Origin: a virus
Direction: 5' to 3' (one strand)
IMG/VR virus record: IMGVR_UViG_3300031857_000037
Location: 59,865-123,864 of that record
Length of the DNA stretch: 64,000 nt
Part shown: in pieces, positions 36,301 through 46,490 of the stretch
Position numbering within the stretch: position 1 is the first letter of the stretch
Layout of the letters: each line of letters begins with the position of its first letter
The notes under the pieces: generated by a model
What the model was told of the DNA's origin: nothing
Database searches by the model: none
What the model saw: the letters and a program-made list of their open reading frames with translations, nothing else
Made by a program: the position numbers and the translations under genes

Positions 36301-39300
36301 GAACTACTTTAAATAATGAAAATTATGTAAAAAATAAATTTGTAAAATTAAATTCACTTGGAGTAGGTACTCACACTATTGGATATCCTCCTATCGAAAT
36401 ACGTGTAGAATCAAAATTAGCGATAGGATCTACAACTATAATAAATCCAGAACTTAAGCCAATTGTATTGGGATCAATCGAAGATGTTTATCTCGAAGAT
36501 GGTGGAATTGGTTTTGGATGCACAAATATTATTAACTATCATAGAAGACCTAACGTAGGAATTGCAAGTATAACAGCTGAGGCAATTTTAAAACCAATTA
36601 TTATTGATGGATCAATTGTTGATGTTCAAATTATTAACAGAGGAAGGGGATTTAGAGAAAATTCGGAAATTATAATTTATGGCGATGGCAAATATGCACA
36701 AATAGAACCTATTGTTGCGGATGGAAAGTTATCCAATGTAAACATTGTATTTGGTGGTATAGGATACAAGTCATCAAATACTATACTTGTATTGAAAAAT
36801 AGAGGTCAAGATGCTAAGTTCTTAGCCAATGTAAAAGAGTGGAAAATAAATCAAGTTGCAAAAAGTAGAAATGTAATTTCCGAAGAAGATGATGGTGTGC
36901 TTTATCCAAGTAAAAACCCAAATTCGGAACTACAATTCTATAATTTCTATATTCCTAAAAAGTTAAGATATCAGTTATCTGATAATTTTACCGACGATAA
37001 TAAAGAAAATAGTGGAATATTAAATCACTCACCAATTTTAGGTTATGCATATGATGGCAATCCAATCTATGGTGCCTATTCATATGATAAAACTAGTGGT
37101 GGATTCATAAGAAGAATGAATTCTAGCTATGTTTTAAATTTAAATTTAACTCCAGGAATAAGACCTCCATCGTTTGAAAGTGGATTTTTTATTGATGATT
37201 ATGAATATGATGGATCTGGAGATCTTGATCAACATAATGGAAGATTTTGCATTACTCCAGAGTATCCTAATGGAACTTATGCATATTTTTGTACCATAGA
37301 TGTTAATGCCTCTAATGAACCTATCCCAAGATATCCCTACATTGTAGGACCATATTTTTACAATAAACCATTAACTGAAAATTTCTTACCATCGTATAAT
37401 CAGGATCTTGACATCTTTACCAAGAATTTAACTAGAAATGTAGGACCGTATTATTTAAATAGATCCAATTCATATTATGATTTGATTGATAAAGTATCGA
37501 ATGAATACAAACAAGAGTTTTATGTAACCTCAATAAATTCTGGTAAAATAGAAGATGTTTCTATATTCTCCCCTGGAGATAATTATAAAATAAATGACCA
37601 AGTTGATGTTGACATAACAGATACAGAGGGAATACAATCAAATATAGTTGTAAGTGAACTAGATGGTAGAGAAATAGAGTCTTTCAGTTTATTTGAAGAT
37701 TTAATTCCAAATGTAGAATTCTTTATAAGAAATCCAAATACTGTTGTAAAGACAAGTTCTCCACATCAAATTAAAAATGGCCAACCAGTTTTAATAAGTG
37801 GAATATCAACAATTACATCATCAAAATTTGAGGGAATAAAATATGTTGAAGTTGCGGAAAAAACTTCACAATTATTAGATAATATTGCTACAGAAGGTGT
37901 AACTGGACTATCGACATTTATAACATTAAAAGATATCACTGGATTTAAAATTAATGACTTTATCGGTATAGGAACAGAAGTATTATTAATCACTGACATT
38001 GATTCCAAACGATCTGGATTTTATGTAAATAGACTCCAAAATACAGGAGTTCATACCGCAGGAATAGATAGTGTAGTTTTATTACCAAGAGAATTTTCAA
38101 TTCCTACAGGAGATATTAAAGACCTAACTTTTGATAATTATACAACATTTTTTGACCCAAAATTTGCTGTAGGTATTGGTACAAGTGTAACGACTCGCAC
38201 GGTTGTTGGACTTGGCACTACGTCGTTTGAAACCAGATCGATACCACCAAGAAGTATATATTTACCATCACATAAGTTTTATACTGGCCAACCACTAATC
38301 TATAATTCTGGTTTTGCCGGTACATCACTATATGTTAACAATGTAGGATCTGCAACATCCATCAAATTACTTGATAATCAGATAGTTTATGCTGTAAATT
38401 TAGGAAAAGACTATGTTGGACTATCTACGATTGGATTTACTAGTTCTACTGGAATTGGTACTAATTTAAATTCTTTAGAGTTTTGGGATCAAACTTTTGC
38501 TTATGGTGTTATTGGTGCGGCTCATTCATTAACTACTTTAAATCCAAAAATTACGGGAACAGTAGAAAAAGTATTAGGAGTAGTAACTACTAAATCAAAT
38601 CATAATTTAAATAATGATGACATTATTACTCTCAAATTAACTACAGATTATAATGAAGTTGTCAAAGTAGTTTTTGATCCAGTAAATAGAAAAGTTTTAA
38701 TGAGAGAAATTTCTTTCTCGGACAGTAATGTTTCAGTTCAGGAAAGTTCTATAAATGTTTCTTCCTATAATGGTAATATAGAAACTGGTGACAAAGTTGT
38801 TTATATTGCTACATCCCCTATTAATGGACTAGTCAACTATGGTGTTTATTATGTCCTTAAAACAGACTTCAATTCTATAAAATTATGTCAATATAGGAGT
38901 GACATAAATGAATCCAAATTTATTAATTTCTCTTCAACTGGTGGTGTCGGTTCAACTCATAAGTTATATTTTGTCAACCCACAAATTTCATGTGTGAGAA
39001 CTACGAAGATAGAATTTGATTTATCTGATACTAGTTTAATTAATCTTGATTTACAATTCTATTTTGATTCCAATTTCATTCAAAAAATTAATGAAAGAAC
39101 TGGATTTTTTGTAAGTAGACAAGGAGTTCCAGGGAATCCTAATTCCAAAGTTATTTTGGATCTTTCCGCACAGTTTTTCCCAATTTATTATAATCTTTTC
39201 CCCAAAGGTTCTTCAGATGAAAGTAAGAAACAAATATCTTCAGATGATGATGTGAAATCGCATAATAAAATTTCAATCATAAATCATCAACTTAACAGTA

Positions 39301-42300
39301 AATTTAAAGTATCTGTTTCTTCAGATAAAACATTCTCCTTCTATAACACTAAAAAGTTAACTTTTGTTGAAAGTAACATTATTATTCAAAGTGCTACTAA
39401 GTTTTCTTATAAAACAACTTCTACTAATGCATTAGGGCCAATATCTAAATTAAAAATTAATTTCCCAGGTAGAGGTTATAAGAAATTGCCAAATATTAGA
39501 GGAATAAGAAGTTCTTCTGGTAAAAATGCAGTATTGAAACTCATATCTCCAAATATTGGAAGAGTTGAAACTTTTAGTAGAATTAAGGATGGATTTGATT
39601 ATCCAACAGATCCAACATTGTCACCATCCCTAAGTGTTCCTACTGTAATTGGAATAAAAGATATAAGAACCATAGATTATGTTGGAATTATTACTGGCGG
39701 TAAACGTTATAACAGCCCACCAAAACTAGTAGTGAAAAATGATACTAGTGGAATTGAACTTAACGCTAAAATATCTGGTGGATCTGTAATTTCTGTGGAT
39801 GTTATTAAAAACTCCACATCATTATCAACACCATTAGACATTGTTCCAATATACAACTCAAATGGTTATGAAATTGATGCAATTACAGTAGGTGGTGATT
39901 TAGTAACACTCGAATTATTGAATAATTCTACCTTTAATCCTTTCATATCTTCTGGATTTGGAAGAACCGATTTTGTATATCCTTTTAAAATAGGAGATAA
40001 AATTTTTATTGAAAACTGCAGATTGACTGACGTTACATCAGACAATGCCAACTTCAATTCATCTTCATATAATTATTCCTTCTTTGACGTTGTTGGTGTA
40101 AACACTAACAATGCCACTGTAACCTATAACATGGCTGGAATTTCTACAGGATCTTTTGGTACATATAATGATGAACTTAATCTAGGCGTTGTTATTAATA
40201 AAAATGATATGCCAGAATTTACTATGGTGTTAAAAGATGATGTTAGTTATATCTCGAATGAAAAGGTATCTTCAGAAACATTTTTTGGTACAGTAATGGA
40301 AAATGGTTGGGATAATAATCTCAATCAAATGAGATTAAAAAGTATTTCTGGAGAAATAAACGCAGGAGATAAAATTTTTGGAGAAATATCCAAGATAAAT
40401 GGTACAGTTGAATATTTCGATGTATTTAATTTATATGCTACCCTTGGAGTTTCTAGAGATAAAACATCTTCTATAGATCTTTCTTCTGGTATTTTAAACG
40501 ATTCCTTACAAAAAATTTCTGATAATTTTTATTATCAAAAGTTTTCTTATTCAATCAAAGGAAGCATTCCTTACAACGTTTGGAGAGAATCCGTAAGATC
40601 GATTGTACACCCGTCCGGATTTAAGGAATTTTCTGATTTAGAAATTTTTACAAAACCAACTTTAAATGAAGTTAATTTGGGAATTGCTAAATCTACTGGC
40701 ATGAAACCAACTTTACTATCAACAGATTCATTTACTTTTATTAACATTGATCAGACAATACCATTAAATCTGCGGTCAAATTTTGCTAGAGTTTATGAAG
40801 AAGAATTGTTGCCTGATGGATCTATACAAAATGTATATCTTGATGAAGGTGTTGACTTAACATCTTATATAATTAACAAAACAAATAAAGTCATTGAAAT
40901 TGATAACATTAGTGATCAATTTGAAGGAAGTTCCATACAATCGTTAGACCAACGTTTTTATGGAGGTGCTGATTTATTAGAGGGTAATAGAACTTTTATT
41001 CAAGAAGAAGTAGTAGGATTTATTACTACAAAATATCCAGGTATTAGTACAAATGTTGGATGGAGTAAAACTGTATTTTATGATAGTGTTGGATATGTTG
41101 TTGATGCAGTTACCCATGATGTTAAGTATAAATCAAATAATAAATCTATTGAAGGGGGATTGAGTTATTGGGCCGGACTTGGCACTAGTTATGTTGCAGG
41201 AATACCAACCGAAACAATCGATGCATTTAGATATGTTGTAGATTTATCAAAATACATTATTAATAATGTTGGAGTAAAGACATCTTACCAACTATTAAAT
41301 TCTGTTGGAATATCTTCAGTTGTTTATAACAATATAACTGGAGTAACGACTGTTGGAACAACAACTAGCCATGGATTATCTACAACTACTACTAATTATG
41401 TTGTATTAAAGAATATATCCTTCTCATACAATCCAGGCAGTGGAATAACCACTTCAATTTTCCCAAGTTTGAGTTTAACCGGACCATTAACAGCTGAAAA
41501 ATTTGTATATGAGGTTGAAGTTGTCGATTCGGTAAGATTTAGAATAAGAACAGGACCATCAACTATAAGTTATACTTATTTAAGTGGTGGTACAGCTCAA
41601 AAAGCCTTTATATCTACATCTCAATATCTAAGTTATGCAGTTCTACCTGATTTTGATTGTAATCCAAATTACAATGAAAATTGTTATGCAGACGTTCAAG
41701 CATCGGTTAGTAATTATGTTGGAATAATTACTACTATAATTGGGATTGGAACAACAGCAAGTCCTGATACAATAGTATCTCCATCTTTAGCAAAAGGTGG
41801 ATCAGTAGTTGGATTGAGTACTTTTAAATTAAAGAATAAAGGAACTTCTTTGTTTAAACATGAGTTTTCTGGTAGTAAAGTTGATATTGTTAATGACAAG
41901 TTTATAATTCCGAATCATAATTTCCAATCTGGACAAGAGTTAATATATTCATATTCTGGTGGAAGTCCAGTTGGTATTGCAACTACTTCACATGTTACCG
42001 GCAATCTTGATACCCTACTAAATGTTCATAATTTCAGCGGAACAGCTGTTTTTGAAAATGGTTATAATGTTGGAATTACAACTGTTATTTCCGGAACAGT
42101 TCCAACTGGTCCAACTGGAACTGTGAGTTATAATCAAGTAATTGGAGTTAACACTACTGGATTTGGAACAAATGCTGTATTTAATGTTTTAATTAATTAT
42201 AATGGAGGAGGAGTTGCCATATCTACATCTATCATTCCAACTTATGGTGGATATGGATATAGTCTAGGACAACAAGTTTCTATTTCTGGAACTTATTTTG

Positions 42301-45300
42301 GTGGAACAAATCCAACTAATAATTTGACATTCAATATTTCTAAGACAGGCCCTACCGTAATTCAAGCTCAAGCAAATACAAGTTATTCTTCAGTTCCTTC
42401 ATCGGATGCAAGTGGAGCAATTTTTGACGTTTCTAGAGATTCTAACGGTGCTGTTACATATGTAAAAGTACTAAACGGTGGATCCGGCTATACTAGTAAC
42501 TCTGTCATTTCTATAGCAGGAACTTATATTGGAGGAATAAATTCGAGAGATGAACTGTCATTCACACCATTAGAACTTGGCACTAAAAACCTACCAACAT
42601 CAGTGTTTGTCTATAAATTAAATGATAATGAATTTAAACTTTCTGGTTTATCTACAAGTGTATTCTTTGATTTAACTGGTGTAGGTACAGCAACACATTC
42701 ACTTTCATATAAAGAACCAAATGCCAGTGTAGTTATTACCATAGATGGAATAATACAAAAAGCAGTGGCTAGAAAATCACTAAATGTTTCTTTTGCCTCT
42801 AGTGTTTCTTCCGCTTCTACAACAATAATAAGCATTTCCTCTGGAATTTCATCTTTATCCACAGGTGATATTATTAGTATTGATAGTGAATATGTTTCCA
42901 TCAAAACTATTGGTATAACCTCTGCAAATCAAATAGAAGTTGCAAGAGGTTATTTTGGAACAGTTGCAACTGCACATACTGTTGGTGCTAGTGGAACAGT
43001 ATTGGTAGGTGACTTTAATATCGTTGGAGATGTAATATACTTTGATCAAGCTCCAAATGGAAAAATTGGACCAGTTGGATTAGAAACTGGATCTACATTT
43101 GGCGGTAGAGCGTTCAGTAGAAGGTTTGATCCAAATATTCCACAAGATAAAAATATATTATTTGATGATATATCACTATCATTCACTGGTATTGCAGCTA
43201 CAGAATTTACTTTAAAATCTGGTGGACAAACTACTAGTACTGTTTTTAATAACGTAAACAGTTCTACTAATATTAATAACAATCCAATAGTCTTAATTAA
43301 CAATGTATTCCAAAATCCAACAAGTGATTATACAGTTGATGGAGTTGGTACAAACGTAATTAAGTTCTTATCGGGAACTCCAAATTCTGGAAAAATATCA
43401 AAAGTTTCGATTTCAACTAGTTATGGATACGCTCCAAGAATTGGAGCAGCTGCTACTGTAACTGTTTCTGCTGCTGGAACTATTAGTAATGTCATTGTTA
43501 TTGGATCTGGATCTGGATACAGAAATCCTCCTGTTGTTAGTATTGCATCCACTATTGGATTTGGTGCAAGTATTGTAGTTACAGTAAGTGCTGCAGGTAC
43601 AATTTCTGGATTTACTATTGTTAACGCTGGATCTGGATATACCACTACTTCACGACCTGAAGTTGTAATTGGAATCCCAACAGGTTACAGTAACCTAGGT
43701 TTAGGTTATACTGGAGGAACATCTGGAGTCGGCCAAAAGGCAAAACTCACCGTTGAAGTGGGTATGGGATCTAGTATAATAACATATAAATTTGATGAAC
43801 CTGGTATCGGATATAAAGTGGGTGATAAACTTACACCAATTGGAATAGTAACCAATCCAGCACTAAGTTTTCAACCTTTTGTATTAACTGTTGAGGAAGT
43901 AGAGACAGATAGTTTCTCCGGATTTTATCCCGGACAATTTATACAATTTAATGATATTTCCGAATTCTTTAATGGATTCACAAAGAAGTTCACTCTATCA
44001 ACTACGTTAAATGGAGTAAAACAAGTTTTAGGATTAAGAGTTCCTGATGGAACTGATTTGGACATTACCAATAATATTTTTATATACATAAATGACATTT
44101 TACAAGTTCCTAATATAGCATATAAGTTCTCTGGAAGTAGAGTAATATTTACTGAAGCACCTAAGGCTGGATCTAAATGTGTTGTCCTTTACTATAGGGG
44201 ATCTTCAACTGATGTTGAATTAATTGATCCACCTAAAACTATTAAACCTGGAGATACGATAACTATACAGGAAAATCCTACAGATTTATTTGATATTTCT
44301 CAATTTGATAGAGTTGTTAAAAAAATTACATCTGCTGATCAGTTTGAAACATTTAATTATTATTCTGTTGGCATCATTACAGATCCAACAAAGATTAGAC
44401 CTCTTACTTGGAAGAAACAACTTAATGATACTGTCATTAGTGGATCATTATACTCTAAATCTAGACCAAATTTACAGAGCAGTGTTAAACCTTCTGCAAC
44501 TATTATTAAAAAAGTAGATCCCAGTGATACTGTAATATATGTTGATAATGCATATCCATTATTCTCAGATTTGGATGCTCTTCCAGAAGATATAAGAGAT
44601 GCACTAATATTAGAAAATAGAGTTATTCAAGAATCTTTAGGTGAATGTGTAGTTTCATCTGCGTCTACAATTTCATCAATTACCATCATAGATGGTGGAG
44701 TTGGATATGCAAATACACAGTCTCCAAAAGTAATTATTTCCGAGTCACTAATTACTAAAAAAGATCCAATTTTTAATTGGACAGGCGGCGTTGGACTATC
44801 AACTACTTATAGTCTAAAATCTATTAAATATACAAATAAATTCATTTCAGTTGGAGATAATTCAATATATTATACAAGTTTTGATGGAGTAAATTGGCAA
44901 GTTTCTACACTTGGTTTTGGTCAGTCTTCCAATTTTAATTCACTAGAATCGGTTGCTGTTGGATCAAGTAATTTCTTACTTTCTGCAGGAAATCTTGGAC
45001 AAGTAATAAAAGCCACAGATTATGGAAATGTGGTATCTTCATGGACGCAAATCCCATTACAAGAGGATGTTTCAATTCCAGGTTTTGGTGCAGTTAATAG
45101 AGTGAGTAGTGGTTACACGGGAACTTTTGCTGAAATTGTATACTCCAGTACCACTGATACTTGGGTTACAGTTGGTGCTGGTGGATCTATATTTGTCGGA
45201 ACTGGAGTTGCTACTGATTCATTTGTTAGTAGGTATTCGGAAACATTATCTAATTTAAATGGCTTAACTTTTGGAGCTGAGTATTTCGTTGCCGTTGGTA

Positions 45301-46457
45301 ACGATGGAATAATTAGAACATCAAACAATGGAAATATTTGGGAATTTGTAAGTTCTCCAGTTGTTACTAATTTAAATAAGGTTATTTACGTTGATGGGAA
45401 ATATATTGCTGTTGGAGATTATGGAGTAATAATTAGGTCAATAAACAGAAATTCTTATGAAATTATTCCAAATAATCTTGGTATTGTAAACATATCAAGC
45501 ATTTATTATAATTATGGTTTCTATATAATTGTTACATCTTTAGGTGATTTGTACTACTCTTTCGACCTAAGTAATTGGATTTATAGATCAACATCACAAG
45601 CAAACTTCATTAATGATTTAATATTTGTTGATAATCTTGGCTCTGATGGAAGATATGTTGCTATAGGATCTGGAGCTACTGCAATATACGCTGAACCTGT
45701 TTACAATAGAGCGGAAGGTATTTCCAGCGTAACTGCTGGGGTTGTAACTTCTATACAAATTACTAATGGTGGATTTGGATATGATCCAAACAATTCTCCA
45801 CCAGTAATAATAGAACCAGATAGTTGCGATACTGAATTAATTAGATCATTTAAAGTTGTTGGTGATCATGGAATTATTATTGGTATTACAACATATATTA
45901 CTGGAACTCCCGGAATAGGAACAACATCTCCAAAAATTTCCTTTACATTAAAATCGGAACAATATGATAATAGTACTTTAGGAATTGGTTATTCCTCTCT
46001 TAATATTTTTGGAGTTCTTAATAGTCAATTATCTAAAGGAGATTATTTTGTTATTACTGACAGTAATGTTGAGACTGGTGGAGATTTAGTTGGAATTACG
46101 ACACTTCTTGGTGGAATGTCCAACTATCCGAATTCTAAAATTGGTATAGCGAAATCTTTCATAGATGGAGTTTACATTGTAGAAGACATAACCACTCCTT
46201 CGGTTGGTATTGTTACAGTTACTTGTAACTTTGCTCCGATGGTTGATAACTATCTTAAAGTTTATTCTAGAGGTTCTAATAATTCGGGTGTTGGAACGAA
46301 TAATTATTATGGTAGATATAGTTGGGCTAAGATTTTTGATTATCAAAATAGAATTTTGGGTAATCCAAAAACTTTTGAAGTTTTTAATGATAATGGAATT
46401 TCTGGAATTTCATCTTCGCCGAAAATTATAAGAACGAGAAGTGTAATAAGTAAGTAA
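33351..46457 (+). CDS. Giant structural protein in the gp7 position (4368 aa)
   Basis: The N-terminus (QIPEFLSIESPLFSEFLAQY) matches the start of cyanophage baseplate-associated proteins that replace T4 gp7 (1032 aa). At about 1230-1330 is a YHYH-like domain (GYAYDGNPIYGAYSY, DLDQHNGRF, PNGTYAYFCTI). A propeller-like region at about 3820-4120 has BNR-type repeats (SFDGVNWQ, SNNGNIWEF). More than ten GGxGYxxxPxVxI motifs are scattered over the length. It has a repetitive beta-rich build and no frameshift. It probably forms long fibrous or spike parts on the baseplate (inference). Confidence 0.85.
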   Translation: MSEIKRVKISSIIGTQIPEFLSIESPLFSEFLAQYYNSLEYQSGPIDIVSNIVNYKNSKAFNNVELTEKTTLTSDVLSFDDVINVESTKGWPDSYGLLKINDEIITYLSKTETSFQNCIRGFSGIENLESLDNPEFLVFSSTKAAEHTDNSVVQNLSNLFLIKFFENFKYEFLPGFESRDFYKDISIENVSYKIKDLYKSKGTDLSYKLLFKILYGADIEIIKPQDYTLSPSSNSYFITKNILVEKISGGNPIDIKGNFLFQNITGIGTVSASIFNVEYRPVGEKEFYEISLDSTSFSGNFQVSGKTRILEDVQVNNSTILVDSTVGFANSGTILVKPKNSDFIKVSYTGKNINQFTGVTNVTQFLDFGLDLIEEKFAFSYVGVGNTSKVEFRVVNVIDNIDFSKTSNLRVGDNISLSGFGKDLYDTYEFNSWIYNIPTNHNIRSISQIDATKYRINLFDKIYFYQNEIISLSDNLGSSIEAKIISVEYSTSDSIKKYSNRILIQVINPGTYNVLTSKVVGKKIYKSNHYSNYFPNLENIPAGIQNTYIDSEEKYFYITSSGLPNYTIFSTDNKKTISTIVGTSTTDTFNVFNHNLFSGELVYYLPETSSGILTGLYYVTKIDDNRLKLSYSKSDIFSRKYIQSTSTITNDSLYKFGYQNKTLKHQKLLKKFYVDSSKPRESFDDLNERTTFNREVGLLVNGVELLSPNLFDENIYYGNITSINVTNSGQDYDVIDVPPLEVKDETGTGLKAHLNLSGSVREIKILNAGYGYQEKPKITITGGNGIGCILDSNFVKTRVSAGFKADLNVSTANNTIQFLNTIPFEDGEEVVYDSNKNSNVPGIVNNSTYFVGILTDNKIKLFNTKTNALQKVNEIDIVGVSSGFHFITTLKNKNTFTKIYVKESGQGYSNRKVRVPSILSGDNRSSGINTFDSYIFAKSHGFKDFDLVKYSYQGSAISGLSTSVHYYVKIIDVNKFRLYEAGIGTTLNNENYVKNKFVKLNSLGVGTHTIGYPPIEIRVESKLAIGSTTIINPELKPIVLGSIEDVYLEDGGIGFGCTNIINYHRRPNVGIASITAEAILKPIIIDGSIVDVQIINRGRGFRENSEIIIYGDGKYAQIEPIVADGKLSNVNIVFGGIGYKSSNTILVLKNRGQDAKFLANVKEWKINQVAKSRNVISEEDDGVLYPSKNPNSELQFYNFYIPKKLRYQLSDNFTDDNKENSGILNHSPILGYAYDGNPIYGAYSYDKTSGGFIRRMNSSYVLNLNLTPGIRPPSFESGFFIDDYEYDGSGDLDQHNGRFCITPEYPNGTYAYFCTIDVNASNEPIPRYPYIVGPYFYNKPLTENFLPSYNQDLDIFTKNLTRNVGPYYLNRSNSYYDLIDKVSNEYKQEFYVTSINSGKIEDVSIFSPGDNYKINDQVDVDITDTEGIQSNIVVSELDGREIESFSLFEDLIPNVEFFIRNPNTVVKTSSPHQIKNGQPVLISGISTITSSKFEGIKYVEVAEKTSQLLDNIATEGVTGLSTFITLKDITGFKINDFIGIGTEVLLITDIDSKRSGFYVNRLQNTGVHTAGIDSVVLLPREFSIPTGDIKDLTFDNYTTFFDPKFAVGIGTSVTTRTVVGLGTTSFETRSIPPRSIYLPSHKFYTGQPLIYNSGFAGTSLYVNNVGSATSIKLLDNQIVYAVNLGKDYVGLSTIGFTSSTGIGTNLNSLEFWDQTFAYGVIGAAHSLTTLNPKITGTVEKVLGVVTTKSNHNLNNDDIITLKLTTDYNEVVKVVFDPVNRKVLMREISFSDSNVSVQESSINVSSYNGNIETGDKVVYIATSPINGLVNYGVYYVLKTDFNSIKLCQYRSDINESKFINFSSTGGVGSTHKLYFVNPQISCVRTTKIEFDLSDTSLINLDLQFYFDSNFIQKINERTGFFVSRQGVPGNPNSKVILDLSAQFFPIYYNLFPKGSSDESKKQISSDDDVKSHNKISIINHQLNSKFKVSVSSDKTFSFYNTKKLTFVESNIIIQSATKFSYKTTSTNALGPISKLKINFPGRGYKKLPNIRGIRSSSGKNAVLKLISPNIGRVETFSRIKDGFDYPTDPTLSPSLSVPTVIGIKDIRTIDYVGIITGGKRYNSPPKLVVKNDTSGIELNAKISGGSVISVDVIKNSTSLSTPLDIVPIYNSNGYEIDAITVGGDLVTLELLNNSTFNPFISSGFGRTDFVYPFKIGDKIFIENCRLTDVTSDNANFNSSSYNYSFFDVVGVNTNNATVTYNMAGISTGSFGTYNDELNLGVVINKNDMPEFTMVLKDDVSYISNEKVSSETFFGTVMENGWDNNLNQMRLKSISGEINAGDKIFGEISKINGTVEYFDVFNLYATLGVSRDKTSSIDLSSGILNDSLQKISDNFYYQKFSYSIKGSIPYNVWRESVRSIVHPSGFKEFSDLEIFTKPTLNEVNLGIAKSTGMKPTLLSTDSFTFINIDQTIPLNLRSNFARVYEEELLPDGSIQNVYLDEGVDLTSYIINKTNKVIEIDNISDQFEGSSIQSLDQRFYGGADLLEGNRTFIQEEVVGFITTKYPGISTNVGWSKTVFYDSVGYVVDAVTHDVKYKSNNKSIEGGLSYWAGLGTSYVAGIPTETIDAFRYVVDLSKYIINNVGVKTSYQLLNSVGISSVVYNNITGVTTVGTTTSHGLSTTTTNYVVLKNISFSYNPGSGITTSIFPSLSLTGPLTAEKFVYEVEVVDSVRFRIRTGPSTISYTYLSGGTAQKAFISTSQYLSYAVLPDFDCNPNYNENCYADVQASVSNYVGIITTIIGIGTTASPDTIVSPSLAKGGSVVGLSTFKLKNKGTSLFKHEFSGSKVDIVNDKFIIPNHNFQSGQELIYSYSGGSPVGIATTSHVTGNLDTLLNVHNFSGTAVFENGYNVGITTVISGTVPTGPTGTVSYNQVIGVNTTGFGTNAVFNVLINYNGGGVAISTSIIPTYGGYGYSLGQQVSISGTYFGGTNPTNNLTFNISKTGPTVIQAQANTSYSSVPSSDASGAIFDVSRDSNGAVTYVKVLNGGSGYTSNSVISIAGTYIGGINSRDELSFTPLELGTKNLPTSVFVYKLNDNEFKLSGLSTSVFFDLTGVGTATHSLSYKEPNASVVITIDGIIQKAVARKSLNVSFASSVSSASTTIISISSGISSLSTGDIISIDSEYVSIKTIGITSANQIEVARGYFGTVATAHTVGASGTVLVGDFNIVGDVIYFDQAPNGKIGPVGLETGSTFGGRAFSRRFDPNIPQDKNILFDDISLSFTGIAATEFTLKSGGQTTSTVFNNVNSSTNINNNPIVLINNVFQNPTSDYTVDGVGTNVIKFLSGTPNSGKISKVSISTSYGYAPRIGAAATVTVSAAGTISNVIVIGSGSGYRNPPVVSIASTIGFGASIVVTVSAAGTISGFTIVNAGSGYTTTSRPEVVIGIPTGYSNLGLGYTGGTSGVGQKAKLTVEVGMGSSIITYKFDEPGIGYKVGDKLTPIGIVTNPALSFQPFVLTVEEVETDSFSGFYPGQFIQFNDISEFFNGFTKKFTLSTTLNGVKQVLGLRVPDGTDLDITNNIFIYINDILQVPNIAYKFSGSRVIFTEAPKAGSKCVVLYYRGSSTDVELIDPPKTIKPGDTITIQENPTDLFDISQFDRVVKKITSADQFETFNYYSVGIITDPTKIRPLTWKKQLNDTVISGSLYSKSRPNLQSSVKPSATIIKKVDPSDTVIYVDNAYPLFSDLDALPEDIRDALILENRVIQESLGECVVSSASTISSITIIDGGVGYANTQSPKVIISESLITKKDPIFNWTGGVGLSTTYSLKSIKYTNKFISVGDNSIYYTSFDGVNWQVSTLGFGQSSNFNSLESVAVGSSNFLLSAGNLGQVIKATDYGNVVSSWTQIPLQEDVSIPGFGAVNRVSSGYTGTFAEIVYSSTTDTWVTVGAGGSIFVGTGVATDSFVSRYSETLSNLNGLTFGAEYFVAVGNDGIIRTSNNGNIWEFVSSPVVTNLNKVIYVDGKYIAVGDYGVIIRSINRNSYEIIPNNLGIVNISSIYYNYGFYIIVTSLGDLYYSFDLSNWIYRSTSQANFINDLIFVDNLGSDGRYVAIGSGATAIYAEPVYNRAEGISSVTAGVVTSIQITNGGFGYDPNNSPPVIIEPDSCDTELIRSFKVVGDHGIIIGITTYITGTPGIGTTSPKISFTLKSEQYDNSTLGIGYSSLNIFGVLNSQLSKGDYFVITDSNVETGGDLVGITTLLGGMSNYPNSKIGIAKSFIDGVYIVEDITTPSVGIVTVTCNFAPMVDNYLKVYSRGSNNSGVGTNNYYGRYSWAKIFDYQNRILGNPKTFEVFNDNGISGISSSPKIIRTRSVISK

Positions 46458-46464
46458 AATCTAA

Positions 46465-46471
46465 CTAAATA
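46465..46471 (+). promoter_or_regulatory. Late promoter-like CTAAATA
   Basis: AACTAAATAAA lies about 20 bases before gp8, in the only small gap of this stretch. Confidence 0.65.
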
Positions 46472-46490
46472 AAAAAAAGTATGTTCTAAA

